A stretch of 64,000 nt of DNA, taken from positions 1-64,000 of the forward strand of contig CAKQQT010000003.1 in the NCBI GenBank assembly GCA_934271235.1. Reading direction: 5' to 3'. A program made the translations under genes and the position numbers. The stretch is from an uncultured Clostridia bacterium. Lineage in GTDB: Bacteria > Bacillota > Clostridia > Peptostreptococcales > Anaerovoracaceae. Shown here piece by piece: positions 13,984 to 24,862 of the stretch; the first letter of the stretch is position 1; each line of letters begins with the position of its first letter. The notes below the pieces were generated by a model that worked only from the letters and a program-made list of their open reading frames with translations, was not told the origin of the DNA and made no database searches.

Positions 13984-16297
13984 GTTTCACCCTGTCTTTC
14001 TCCTCTGCCGCTTTGGCATTGTTCCAGTGATCCATGGTCCCTACCAGATAGCCGGTGATCCGGCGGATCCTTTCAAATCCGATGTCGCCCTCGCCCTCTT
14101 TGCGGTGGCACTGCGGACATTCATTGTCAATGATGCCGGTATAGCCACAGCACGGGTCACGGTCAACCGGGTGGTTGATGGAACCATAGCCGATGCCGCT
14201 TTCCTTCATGCAGCGTACGACCTTTTCAAAGGCGTCCAGATTCTTGAGCGGATCGCCGTCCAGCTCGATATAGGAGATATGACCGCCGTTGGTCAGTTCA
14301 TGGTACGGCGCTTCCAGACGGATCTTTTCAAACGCATTGATCGGATAATAAACCGGGATGTGGAAGCTGTTCGTATAGTATTCTCGGTCTGTGACGCCCG
14401 GGATGATGCCGTACTTTTCTTTATCGATGCGGACGAATCTGCCGGACAGTCCCTCTGCCGGAGTCGCGATCAGCGACCAGTTCAGTCCGCTCTTTCTCGC
14501 CTGTTCGTCCAAACGTTTTCTCATATAGCCGACAATCTCCAGGCCCAGATTCTGCGCTTCCACAGACTCGCCGTGATGCGCGCCGATCAGCGCCTTGAGA
14601 CATTCTGCCAGACCGATGAAGCCCACGGTCAGCGTGCCGTGCTTGATGACTTCTTCGATGGTATCATCCGGTCCGAGTTTTTCGGAATCCAGCCAGATAC
14701 CCTGTCCCATCAGGAACGGGAAGTTCCGGACTTTTTTCTGGGACTGGATCTTATATCTTTCCATCAGCTGTCCCATCGCCAGATCGATCATGTTGTCCAG
14801 AAGTTCAAAGAACAGATCGACATCGCCTTTGGCTTTGATGGCCAGGCGCGGCAGATTGATGGAGGTAAAACTGAGGTTGCCTCTTCCGTAAACAATCTCT
14901 CTGGTCGGATCATAAACGTTGCCGATCACGCGAGTCCTGCATCCCATGTACGCGCATTCCGTCTCCGGTCTGCCCTCGATATAGTACTGCTTGTTGAACG
15001 GCGCGTCCAGGAACGAAAAGTTTGGGAACAGCCGCTTAGCAGACACGCGGCAGGCCAGTTTGAACAGATCGTAGTTCGGGTCCTCCGGATTGTAGTTCAC
15101 GCCCTCCTTGACCTTGAAGATCTGGATCGGGAAGATCGGCGTTTCGCCGTTTCCCAGCCCGGCTTCAGTTGCCAGCATGACGCTTTCCATTACCAGACGT
15201 CCCTCCGGAGAAGTATCGGTGCCGTAGTTGATGGAGCTGAACGGTACCTGCGCGCCCGCTCTGGAATGCATCGTATTTAAATTATGGATAAAGGCTTCCA
15301 TCGCCTGATAAGTTTTTCTTCTGATCTCTTTATCCGCGAACTTTTTGGAGCGGTCCTGCATTTTCTTTGCTTCCGCTTCCGGAACCAGTTTTTTCAGTTC
15401 TTCCAGCTCCAGTTCCGCATAGTTGTTGTCCCATGCCATGCACGGGAATACGCCGTACTCATGCTCGATCTTGCCCGATAACGCTTTCATCCGTTCTACG
15501 CCGTCCTCAACATCTTCCAGAAAATCCAGCATCTTGCCGAGATTGGTCACATAAAGACGCTTATAAGCCTTTTTTACGCCCGGCGCCATGCCGTAATCAA
15601 AGTTCGGGACAGACTGCCCGCCGTGCTGGTCGTTCTGATTGGACTGGATGGCAATACATGCAAGCGCCGCGTAGCTCTCGATATCGTTCGGTTCTCTGAG
15701 ATGTCCGTGTCCGGTGGAAAATCCGCCCTGCAGGAGTTTGACCAGATCGATCTGACAGCAGGTCATCGTCAGCGTATAGAAGTCCATATCGTGGATATGG
15801 ATATCGCCTGCCTCGTGCGCCTTGGAAAATTTCGGATCGATGACATAGCTCTTGTAAAATTCTTTTGCGCCCTCCGAACCGTATTTGAGCATCGTACCCA
15901 TGGCCGTATTGCCGTCAATATTGGCATTTTCGCGTTTGATCTCGTTTTCTTTTGCTTCCTTAAACGTCAGATCTTCATAGATCTTCATGAGCTTAGAGTT
16001 CATGTTCCTAACTCTGGTACGTTCCGCACGATAAAGGATGTACTCCTTTGCGGTACGCGCATGACCGTTTTCGATCAGGATCTTCTCGACAGCGTCCTGG
16101 ATCTGCTCAACCGTCGGGATCTGATTGTGACAGACCTCCAGTAAATACAGTTCCACCTGTTTTGCCAGATAAACCGACATTTCTCTGTCTCTTCCGCCCA
16201 ATACCTTGGCTGCTTTAAAGATCGCGTCCGCGATTTTATTCACATCAAAGTCAACGGTCCTTCCGTCTCGTTTCACAATTTTCTGAATACTGTCCAT
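13952..16297 (-). CDS. nrdD: Anaerobic ribonucleoside-triphosphate reductase
   Basis: 781 aa. The N-terminal ATP-cone (residues about 4-95, IVKRDGRTVDFDVNKIADAI) is the allosteric site. The large catalytic domain follows. A four-Cys zinc site lies near the C-terminus (DPCCGY with CPQC), and the glycyl-radical loop is RIRRITGYLVG, with Gly about 749. It reduces ribonucleotides to deoxyribonucleotides under anoxia in the cytoplasm. NrdG is encoded immediately downstream. Putative NrdR-type boxes overlap the promoter. Confidence 0.97.
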   Translation of the reverse strand: MDSIQKIVKRDGRTVDFDVNKIADAIFKAAKVLGGRDREMSVYLAKQVELYLLEVCHNQIPTVEQIQDAVEKILIENGHARTAKEYILYRAERTRVRNMNSKLMKIYEDLTFKEAKENEIKRENANIDGNTAMGTMLKYGSEGAKEFYKSYVIDPKFSKAHEAGDIHIHDMDFYTLTMTCCQIDLVKLLQGGFSTGHGHLREPNDIESYAALACIAIQSNQNDQHGGQSVPNFDYGMAPGVKKAYKRLYVTNLGKMLDFLEDVEDGVERMKALSGKIEHEYGVFPCMAWDNNYAELELEELKKLVPEAEAKKMQDRSKKFADKEIRRKTYQAMEAFIHNLNTMHSRAGAQVPFSSINYGTDTSPEGRLVMESVMLATEAGLGNGETPIFPIQIFKVKEGVNYNPEDPNYDLFKLACRVSAKRLFPNFSFLDAPFNKQYYIEGRPETECAYMGCRTRVIGNVYDPTREIVYGRGNLSFTSINLPRLAIKAKGDVDLFFELLDNMIDLAMGQLMERYKIQSQKKVRNFPFLMGQGIWLDSEKLGPDDTIEEVIKHGTLTVGFIGLAECLKALIGAHHGESVEAQNLGLEIVGYMRKRLDEQARKSGLNWSLIATPAEGLSGRFVRIDKEKYGIIPGVTDREYYTNSFHIPVYYPINAFEKIRLEAPYHELTNGGHISYIELDGDPLKNLDAFEKVVRCMKESGIGYGSINHPVDRDPCCGYTGIIDNECPQCHRKEGEGDIGFERIRRITGYLVGTMDHWNNAKAAEEKDRVKHDVSTGFEQL

Positions 16298-16329
16298 AGC
16301 GCTTTCGTTCCTTTCAAATCATAAATCAA

Positions 16330-16377
16330 ACACAACATGTAGTAGTCGTATATAAAACTTTACTACCAAATGTCCTA
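16330..16377 (-). promoter_or_regulatory. Possible NrdR-box pair upstream of nrdD
   Basis: Two degenerate 16-bp sites, ACACAACATGTAGTAG at 16330 and ACTACCAAATGTCCTA at 16362, are offset by 32 bp, three helical turns, as in known NrdR box pairs. The first fits the ACACWATATATWGTGT consensus moderately, the second poorly. They surround the nrdD promoter. nrdR itself is not in the window. Confidence 0.3.
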
Positions 16378-16385
16378 TATGTCAA
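16357..16385 (-). promoter_or_regulatory. nrdDG promoter
   Basis: Minus-strand TTGACA (16385-16380), a 17-bp spacer and TAAAGT (16362-16357), about 60 bp before the nrdD start. The -35 is perfect and the -10 matches four of six. Confidence 0.55.
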
Positions 16386-16432
16386 TATCCAACCTGTGTA
16401 TTTTTTGTATTTTCTCCCGTGCTTTACGCCGC

Positions 16433-16464
16433 AAAAAAGCCGGCATCGTGTTAAAATGCCGACT
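16433..16464 (-). terminator. Terminator of the acetyltransferase gene
   Basis: The stem GCCGGCAT pairs with ATGCCGAC (one mismatch) and is followed on the minus strand by six T's. It lies about 30 bp after the GNAT stop and upstream of nrdD. Confidence 0.7.
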
Positions 16465-16492
16465 CTTCCGCCATGCATGTTTTTTTGCTTCT

Positions 16493-17035
16493 TTATGCTT
16501 CTGCACACCGATACTCGCTGCGGAGGATCGACATCAGATGAAGATCCACGTACTGCCCGTCTTTCTTGCCGCCGTGCCGCATGACGCCCTCATACTGAAA
16601 GCCGACTTTCTGATAGAGCTGCGCCGCGATCTTGTTGTCCGTGAAATGATCCAACGTCACCCGTTCACAGTTCATCTCGTCAAAGGCCAACTTCAGCGCC
16701 GCGCGGAGTGCTTCCTCGCCCAGCCCGCGTCCGCGGATCGCCGGGTCTGCGATGTAAATACGAGTGATGTCCAGCGAATCATAATGATCATCGATATTGC
16801 TGATATAGATGCGTCCGATCGGCCTGTCATCTTCTTTCATGCAGACCGTCAGCTGCAGCTTATCGTCGTCTTCCTGCCGGTGTACGAATTCCGTCACGAC
16901 TTCCTCGTAATCCCTGCCGTCGTTAATAGTAAAGAAACGGGTAACCGCCGGCTGTGTTTCCCATTCCGCGAAAAACCTGCAGTCATCAAAGGTACTTTCG
17001 CGCAGATAGATTTGCTTCATTTCAATTTTCTTCAC
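16493..17035 (-). CDS. GNAT-family N-acetyltransferase (RimJ/RimL-like)
   Basis: 180 aa from GTG at 17035, chosen because AGGAAAG lies 10 nt upstream; ATG at 17020 is the alternative. Acetyl-CoA motif: IRGRGLGEEALRAALKLAF; the C-terminal YQKVGFQYEGVMRHG is typical of GNATs acting on amine substrates. The substrate is not inferable; RimL-like relatives modify protein N-termini or small amines. A single-gene unit. Confidence 0.85.
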   Translation of the reverse strand: MKKIEMKQIYLRESTFDDCRFFAEWETQPAVTRFFTINDGRDYEEVVTEFVHRQEDDDKLQLTVCMKEDDRPIGRIYISNIDDHYDSLDITRIYIADPAIRGRGLGEEALRAALKLAFDEMNCERVTLDHFTDNKIAAQLYQKVGFQYEGVMRHGGKKDGQYVDLHLMSILRSEYRCAEA

Positions 17036-17153
17036 GATGATATCACTTTCCTTTTTCTCTGATCCATGATACAATATCTTTACACTGATCATTATACAGG
17101 AACTTCCGCAAAAAAGCAAATCGAACCGCGGAAGGAACAAGAGGGGATTTAGA

Positions 17154-18614
17154 ATGAGAAACATCCATATCATAAAAAAGAAACCTGACAAAAAAACAAT
17201 CTTGCTTGCCGCAGCCGTTCTCGTGCTTCTGGCTGCGCTGATCTTTGCCGGCGTACATTTCCTGCGTGCCGGGCAGAATGAAGAGCCGTCTCTGGAGGAG
17301 ATCGTTACCGGCAAGCTGAACGCCTACCAGACGGATCTGGCTGACTCGCTGGATTCCTTACAGACCAGCCGCGACGCCGCGCAGTACCTTCTCTCCTGGG
17401 GAAAGAACAAAGGGATTTCCTGCAGCATCGACAGCCACGATAATGTCACCTACACGCTGAATGCCACATCCAAAGAGATGCAAGACCGCAGCCCGGTGAT
17501 CTTTCTTTGTGAGTATGACGCTTCCGATCTGGCGGCCAGTCTGGAGCCGATCTCCACAGCGCTGACCATCGCCAAGAATACTGCCGAACACGGCAAAGTG
17601 CGCATCATCTTTTCACCGTCCGAGGGTATCGGCAGCACCGGAGTCTCCGCGCTTCCGGCGTCCTGGTTCACAGATAAAACAGAAGTCTTCTGCTTAGGCA
17701 AATCCGCTGCTTCGAAGATTTCCGCGCAGACCGGCGGTTATCTCAAGTTCCGACTTTCGGATCAGCTGCATACCCAGAAGACTTCCTATGATAAAGCTTA
17801 CCGCATCTATATCACCGGACTTTCGTCCGAAAGTCCCGATGATCGTTCCGGAAGCGCCGTCAATCCGATCAAGCAGCTCGGCAGCGTGCTCGCGAATTTC
17901 AAATCGACGTCCCTGCTCTTTGAGCTCGCGAATTTTCACGGCGGCAGATCGGCGGACCTGACACCGTCCGGAGCTTCTATGACGGTCGTGATCAACAGTG
18001 CGGACGATGCGAAATTTATCAAGAAGATGGATAACGCCTTAGAAAAATTCTACAGCAAATACGCGGATCAGTATCCGGACGCGGTCTATACCTATGAAGA
18101 AGTTTCCCTTCCGAAGCAGGTCCTCGTCAAGGAAGACGCGGAAAACATCGTCAGTCTCATGTACACCGCGTTCAACGGGATCTACTACAAGGATGACGAC
18201 GGCAACGTCATCGCGCTGACCAATATCGGCCGCATCGCCACGAAGAATCAGAAGCTGAGGGTCGATGTCTCCGTTATGAGCTGCGCGCAGGACTATCTGG
18301 ATGAGATCACCGACGCTTACCGCACGATCTGCGGGCTCTGCAACATTCGTTTCTCGATCCGCGCTTCTTTCCCGGTCTATGAGGGAGGAAGCGCCGCGGA
18401 AGATCTGCGCACCGCATTCGGCGACGCGTTCTACGCTTACAGCGGTGACTCCAATATGAAGACCGATCCGTCAGTTGAATTTACGCCTTGCAGCCTGCTG
18501 GCGGAAAAGAACGGCAAGATGCCGATCTTATACTGCTCGATCACGGACAAGACTAAAGAAAAATTGGCCGGTTCGTTCATCACCTACCTTTCAGCCGTGC
18601 CGAACGCGCAGTAA
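17154..18614 (+). CDS. Membrane-anchored degenerate M20/PepD-like protein
   Basis: 486 aa. A single N-terminal anchor lies at residues 15-37 (ILLAAAVLVLLAALIFAG), putting the bulk outside. The body follows the order of aminoacyl-histidine dipeptidase (PepD): an N-terminal DNVTYTL strand, then SPVIFLCEYDASD where the family has the HxD metal motif, then FSPSEGIGSTG where it has the catalytic EE. The metal His is replaced and the second Glu is Gly, so zinc-dependent catalysis looks lost. It may be a binding protein or pseudoenzyme at the cell surface. The M20 assignment rests on weak motif order. Confidence 0.6.
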   Translation: MRNIHIIKKKPDKKTILLAAAVLVLLAALIFAGVHFLRAGQNEEPSLEEIVTGKLNAYQTDLADSLDSLQTSRDAAQYLLSWGKNKGISCSIDSHDNVTYTLNATSKEMQDRSPVIFLCEYDASDLAASLEPISTALTIAKNTAEHGKVRIIFSPSEGIGSTGVSALPASWFTDKTEVFCLGKSAASKISAQTGGYLKFRLSDQLHTQKTSYDKAYRIYITGLSSESPDDRSGSAVNPIKQLGSVLANFKSTSLLFELANFHGGRSADLTPSGASMTVVINSADDAKFIKKMDNALEKFYSKYADQYPDAVYTYEEVSLPKQVLVKEDAENIVSLMYTAFNGIYYKDDDGNVIALTNIGRIATKNQKLRVDVSVMSCAQDYLDEITDAYRTICGLCNIRFSIRASFPVYEGGSAAEDLRTAFGDAFYAYSGDSNMKTDPSVEFTPCSLLAEKNGKMPILYCSITDKTKEKLAGSFITYLSAVPNAQ

Positions 18615-18661
18615 CGGTAGTTTCCGTTTCGACTGTCCTGCAGCGGGATGCAGCCCGGCTT

Positions 18662-18685
18662 GGCCGGGAACTGCTCCGGCTTTTT
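18662..18685 (+). terminator. Possible terminator after the M20-like gene
   Basis: GCCGG and CCGGC form a short GC-rich stem with an 8-nt loop, followed by TTTTT. It lies about 50 bp past the stop, with a second stem (CCCGGC/GCCGGG) overlapping it. Confidence 0.5.
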
Positions 18686-19545
18686 CAGTTTTCCAGCTTT
18701 GCGAAATCGATCTGATCCTCTGCTCGCCGGTACAGATAGACCTTGTCTGACAGCCATTCCTGCGGATCAGTCCCCTCCAGATTGGCTTTTAACAGCATGG
18801 CCTGTGCCATTTCATAAGAGACCGCCTTCTGCGGCAGCAGCATGATCTCATGGATCGAAGCAGGCAGGATGTACAGATCGTCCTGCAGCTGGCGCGCAAG
18901 TCTGCGGATCCCGGATTTTTCGAGGATCGATGCAGCTCCGAAATAATAATCATCATTGGTATAAGCGAACAGCGGTACACAGACCGGAAACATGTGATAC
19001 GGCATGCGCTGTTTCATCTGCCTGCGGGCGATCTCAAACAGTTCTTCTTCCGCAAGTCCCATCTCTTCCATGATCCGATGATCGATCACAGTGCTGTATA
19101 ACTGATGATCTTCTGTCTGCACCATCAGCCGGTAAATGATCGCCAAGTCCAGAAAATCCCGATGCGGAAGACCTTTCAGATACTCCTGATTGTGTCTGCG
19201 GTTGATGACCTGCAGAATGGCGTCTTCTTTTCGCAGCTGCGGACTTTCACACATTTCGGTCAAGATATCCGGCGCCGGATATTCTGCGATCGTTCCGGCA
19301 ATGAACGACAAAACGCGGTCAAGCTCGGCTCCTTTTTGGATCAGATGATAGAACGGTTCAAAGTACAGGACCGGCAGCATCGCAATGCCTTGGCCCTGCG
19401 TCGGCGGCTCCAGCACAAAACCTTCCATCACACGGTTTACCTTCGGGACCTTTTCGACTCTGATCACAGAACCCGAAAACTGCGGCGGCAGATAGCCGAC
19501 CAATTTCTCAATGACTTCCTTTTTGAATTCCTCATACGACAGCAT
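18685..19545 (-). CDS. DUF5688-family protein
   Basis: 286 aa from ATG at 19545, with GAGGAAG upstream; the 303-aa reading adds an unlikely leader. The opening (LSYEEFKKEVIEKLVGYLP) and later FPVCVPLFAYTNDDYYFGAA with LARQLQDDLYILPASIHE are features I associate with DUF5688 proteins of Clostridia, often present in several copies per genome. Soluble, no catalytic motif seen. Function unknown. Confidence 0.7.
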   Translation of the reverse strand: MLSYEEFKKEVIEKLVGYLPPQFSGSVIRVEKVPKVNRVMEGFVLEPPTQGQGIAMLPVLYFEPFYHLIQKGAELDRVLSFIAGTIAEYPAPDILTEMCESPQLRKEDAILQVINRRHNQEYLKGLPHRDFLDLAIIYRLMVQTEDHQLYSTVIDHRIMEEMGLAEEELFEIARRQMKQRMPYHMFPVCVPLFAYTNDDYYFGAASILEKSGIRRLARQLQDDLYILPASIHEIMLLPQKAVSYEMAQAMLLKANLEGTDPQEWLSDKVYLYRRAEDQIDFAKLEN

Positions 19546-19596
19546 ATTCTTATCTTCCTCCTTTTTGTGCCCGGCATCTGCATGGACACACATCAC

Positions 19597-19928
19597 TTAC
19601 ATCAAAAATGAAAACCACCCGCGGGACATAATCGCTGCAAACGCTGCAACCGTTATTCCGTTGGATGGCTTTTATCATAGAATGATTTTCGTTTTGATTC
19701 AATATTTTTTGTAAATAATGTAATATTTTGGACTTTTTTCGTCGTATTTCAGTCGTTTTTTGTATCTTCGCTCGCTTTACGTTCCACTGACTCCTCGCCT
19801 GCTATTCGTCGGCCCGGATCACGCAGGCTTTGTGATCCCGAGCAAGCCTTCTTGCTGCATAGAACTAGATCTAAATCGCAAAAAGATAGCAGCCTTATGC
19901 ATCAAAAAATGTGATACCCCTCTGCGAT
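19597..19928. other. Intergenic region with hairpins and a repeat copy
   Basis: No convincing gene. The 80-aa open frame at 19760-20002 crosses the repeat and overlaps the minus-strand gene, so I leave it out. Two stems are visible: GGATCAC/GTGATCC at 19816-19839 and AGCAAG/CTTGCT at 19841-19856. The short repeat copy at 19849-19909 follows. The first 150 bp are AT-rich and hold nothing else I can name. Confidence 0.6.
19849..19909 (+). repeat. Short copy of a dispersed repeat
   Basis: The 27-bp block at 19849-19875 (beginning TTCTTGCTGCATAGAACTAG) is identical, in reverse orientation, to 40607-40633. The next block, from 19878 (GCAAAAAGATAGCAG, then TTATGCA), matches 40361-40394 with few mismatches. 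The copy at 40 kb has 212 bp between the two blocks; here they are 2 bp apart, as if the interior was deleted. Confidence 0.8.
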
Positions 19929-20156
19929 TTATTCCTGATAAGGCCGTTCAAAGACCTTTGCGTCATCAGCGTCTGTATTCTCGGCTTGCTTCATTCCGGT
20001 AACACTGCCGGGCAGATCGTCCAGTACGCCGACAGGCGGCACCTTGCCCCGAAACGGCTGATGCGTGATCCGGCGGCAGAGCAGCCCGCCGATAAGGACC
20101 GCCAAGATCAATAAAGCCAACCAGTTTTCAAGGATAAAATGTAAGACTCTCTCCAT
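19929..20156 (-). CDS. Small membrane protein of unknown function (75 aa)
   Basis: GGTGG lies 6 nt before ATG at 20156. One N-terminal hydrophobic helix (WLALLILAVLIGGLLC) is followed by a polar tail rich in Pro and Asp. The stop is 51 bp upstream of the XRE/zinc-ribbon gene end. No family recognised. Confidence 0.5.
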   Translation of the reverse strand: MERVLHFILENWLALLILAVLIGGLLCRRITHQPFRGKVPPVGVLDDLPGSVTGMKQAENTDADDAKVFERPYQE

Positions 20157-20207
20157 ATCGCACCACCGTTCCTTTCGTCAAAGCAAAAACACTTGTATTG
20201 CCGCGGC

Positions 20208-20648
20208 CTACTTCTTCCAATGCGCAAGCTGCGGGACCACCGCTTCCATGTGCGCGCGCACTTGTTCCGGCGGCCAGTTCTCGCTGGACATATGCTCTAC
20301 GCAGAAATCGATCAGCTGTTCCTTGCTGCTGTACTTAAACGTTCCGTCGCTGTAGCACCACTTGCAATATTCCTCATTAAAATCGCCGTCCGGCTCCCTG
20401 CTGGTCGTCGCATCTTCCAGCGGCATACCGCAGCACTGGCAGACAAGCTGCCGCGGCGTTCCCAAGATCGTATTGATCGAAACGTTGAACAGTCTCGACA
20501 GCAGTTTTAAGGTTTCCGTATTCGGCACCGTTTCACCGTTTTCCCAGCGCGATACCGCTTGTCTGGTCACCATAACTTTTTCTGCAAGTTCCTGCTGCGA
20601 CAATCCTTTTTGCGTGCGCAGCTGTAAAATCATATCTTTTGTTTCCAT
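20208..20648 (-). CDS. XRE regulator with a C-terminal zinc-ribbon domain
   Basis: 146 aa from METKD at 20648, with GGAGGG upstream. HTH at residues 5-62 (GLSQQELAEKVMVTRQAVSR, then TLKLLSRLFNVSINTIL). A putative zinc-ribbon domain follows: CQCCGMPLED, then EYCKWCYSDGTF, matching the DUF-type zinc ribbon often fused to XRE in Clostridia. The tail (FCVEHMSSENWPPEQ) is part of that domain. The signal sensed is unknown. Confidence 0.85.
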   Translation of the reverse strand: METKDMILQLRTQKGLSQQELAEKVMVTRQAVSRWENGETVPNTETLKLLSRLFNVSINTILGTPRQLVCQCCGMPLEDATTSREPDGDFNEEYCKWCYSDGTFKYSSKEQLIDFCVEHMSSENWPPEQVRAHMEAVVPQLAHWKK

Positions 20649-20737
20649 TGTCTCTTTTTCCCTCCATAAGATCATTCTACCTGTTCTGCGTACCATATGC
20701 AAGCAACTGTCTGTTGCCCTATGATCCGTGTCCTGGC

Positions 20738-21250
20738 CTACACTCTTTCCAGCCCCAAGGTTTCAAAGTATTCGTCGCTGTATGCGATCTTGCTGTCATC
20801 AAAGGAACCTTGGATCTGTTTTACATAACGGTAAGGCTGCTCCATCGGAGAAAGATTGAACTCCTGCTCAAGGAAACACAGCAGCCTTTGCTGTTCGTCC
20901 GTGCGAAGTTTCGCTTCTTCCTGCAGATGCTGCCGGAACTGTTCCTCACTCATCCACGCGATCTGCTCGATCGGATTTGCAGAACCGCAAGCAAGGATCA
21001 GCCGTAAAAAGTCCGCAAAAGACGCCGCCAAAGGATAAACAAAACGGTCCGCACAGGTTTCGGGATTACAGGCAAAGACCATATCTCCGTAGGGTTCAAG
21101 AAAACAGTACAGGATGCTGCCCTCAAAGCCGATCGCTCTCGCATTGACAGGATAGCAAAAATAGGAGAAGTCATCATTCCTTTGTTCAAGGCAGAGTAAA
21201 CTGCCGTCGATCTGCAATTCTTTATACTTTTCGTAAAGCTCTGTCATCAT
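20738..21250 (-). CDS. SMI1/KNR4-like protein
   Basis: 170 aa. FCYPVNARAIGFEGSILYCF followed by YPLAASFADFLRLILACG has the strand-helix pattern of SMI1/KNR4 (SUKH) proteins, many of which are immunity proteins to polymorphic toxins. No toxin gene is visible nearby. AAGGAT lies just upstream of the ATG pair at 21250. The assignment is by pattern only. Confidence 0.5.
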   Translation of the reverse strand: MMTELYEKYKELQIDGSLLCLEQRNDDFSYFCYPVNARAIGFEGSILYCFLEPYGDMVFACNPETCADRFVYPLAASFADFLRLILACGSANPIEQIAWMSEEQFRQHLQEEAKLRTDEQQRLLCFLEQEFNLSPMEQPYRYVKQIQGSFDDSKIAYSDEYFETLGLERV

Positions 21251-21293
21251 ATATCCTTATCGTTTCCTCGTAAAACGTCTTTTCAGCCCGCTT

Positions 21294-21563
21294 TTATCGC
21301 AGGCATATGGTTTCGACAAGTGCGCACCACTCGTTTGGATAAACGCCCAAAAGTTCTTCATGCCGCAGATCCTGTTCATGGACGATCGGTACCCTAAAAT
21401 ATTTTTTATAGCGCGCGAGATACTTTTCACCCATCTTTTTTGCGTAAAAGACATGGATCTCTGTTTCGATCACCTGCCCGAAATTGCCTTTCCAGTAACA
21501 CATCGTCCCCGGCAAGAGCAGCAGGATCGGGTTTTGCTTCTCTCCAAATTCGTGAACAATCAT
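21294..21563 (-). pseudogene. Alpha/beta hydrolase with an internal deletion
   Basis: 89 aa, open, with a ribosome-binding site (TAGGAG). The first 32 residues (MIVHEFGEKQNPILLLLPGT) are the usual N-terminal strand and oxyanion region of small alpha/beta hydrolases. The sequence then jumps to what looks like the C-terminal segment (EIHVFYAKKMGEKYL, then HEQDLRHEELLG). The GxSxG nucleophile and the acidic catalytic region are missing. The join is in frame, so a product could be made but should be inactive. I infer a deletion of about 150 codons. Confidence 0.55.
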
Positions 21564-21618
21564 GTATGGTCACTCCTATCTTCCGTAAATCCATCCATTG
21601 ATCTGATATACTATTACA

Positions 21619-23962
<2,344 letters not shown>

Positions 23963-24057
23963 TTAGCATAAATTGAAAAAAAGTAGTAGCATTTTTTTGT
24001 GTCTTGTAGTATAATGTTTCTTGCAGTCGTTCCGAAAACAAAATCCGGACGCGATAT

Positions 24058-24133
24058 GCTACCGTGGCTCAGTCGGTAGAGCAGCTGATTCGTAATCAGC
24101 AGGTCGCCGGTTCGAATCCGGCCGGTAGCTCCA
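24058..24133 (+). tRNA. tRNA-Thr (anticodon CGU)
   Basis: 76 nt with encoded CCA. The acceptor GCTACCG pairs with CGGTAGC, the D arm is GCTC/GAGC, and the anticodon stem GCTGA/TCAGC holds the loop TTCGTAA (anticodon CGT). The T arm is GCCGG-TTCGAAT-CCGGC. It reads ACG. A TATAAT lies at 24010-24015 but no clear -35. Confidence 0.97.
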
Positions 24134-24175
24134 AAAAAGCGCTTCATGAGATTCATGAAAGCGCTTTTCTTTTGC
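24134..24175. terminator. Bidirectional terminator after tRNA-Thr
   Basis: AAGCGCTT-CATGA pairs with TCATG-AAAGCGCTT across a short loop, with A/T runs on both sides. It serves the tRNA (plus) and the YczE-like gene that ends at 24176 (minus). Confidence 0.85.
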
Positions 24176-24829
24176 TTATTCAGATTTTTGACGGAGCCTT
24201 GCAAAGCTCTCCGCCAGGTTTTCATGAATCACAGCTTTGGGTTCGAATTTGGTCAGGTGCAGCGCCAGCTGCAGCATTACGCCGATGCCGAAAACGGCAA
24301 GCACGGTGCCCAGGCCGATCGGTCCGCCCAGACGCCATCCGGCAAACAGCACAACGGCCAGGATCAGGATATTGACCGCGCCGATCGGGATCGTCTTGAT
24401 ACGTCTGCTGCAGGCAAGCAGCAGCGAGTCCCGCGGACCGCAGCAGAGACCGGCTTTCATATAGAGGACCTGGGACAGTCCCATGATGAAGAAACCGACC
24501 AGCATCATGCCGACACCTGCCCAGATATTTTCCTGTGTCGGGACAAGGTCGAGCCAGTTTAAAAAATCGACCGTCTTGCCGACAAGAACAGCGTCCAGGA
24601 TCGTCCCGATGCCGATGTGCTCTTTGAGCAGCAGGTCGATGAGGATCAAAAGCACGGAAACACCGATGGACGCGGTTCCGTATAGGATTCCAAAGGTTTT
24701 GGAAAGCCCCAGATTCAATGCGTCCCAAGGGGCCACGCCGATGTTGGCCTGTATGGTCAGATAAACTCCGGCGCCGAAACAGATGAGCCCGATCGCCGCA
24801 AGCAAAGTCTTTTTCAGTAATTCTGTCAT
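24176..24829 (-). CDS. YczE/YyaS/YitT-family membrane protein
   Basis: 217 aa, AAAAGGAG ribosome-binding site. Five or six hydrophobic segments. The conserved start GAGVYLTIQANIGVAPWDAL and the later AGLCCGPRDSLLLAC are hallmark motifs of the YczE/YitT group. Substrate unknown; YczE in Bacillus affects post-translational steps of antibiotic synthesis. Probably cotranscribed with nth, 33 bp upstream. Confidence 0.85.
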   Translation of the reverse strand: MTELLKKTLLAAIGLICFGAGVYLTIQANIGVAPWDALNLGLSKTFGILYGTASIGVSVLLILIDLLLKEHIGIGTILDAVLVGKTVDFLNWLDLVPTQENIWAGVGMMLVGFFIMGLSQVLYMKAGLCCGPRDSLLLACSRRIKTIPIGAVNILILAVVLFAGWRLGGPIGLGTVLAVFGIGVMLQLALHLTKFEPKAVIHENLAESFARLRQKSE

Positions 24830-24862
24830 ATGATGTATCTCCTTTTGCGTGTCTGCTTATCC

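Noticed and set aside
13982..15280. 432-aa plus-strand ORF
   Set aside because: Antisense to nrdD; composition is that of a complementary frame and no motif is present.
19760..20002. 80-aa plus-strand ORF
   Set aside because: Crosses hairpins and the short repeat copy and overlaps the opposite gene end; no ribosome-binding site.
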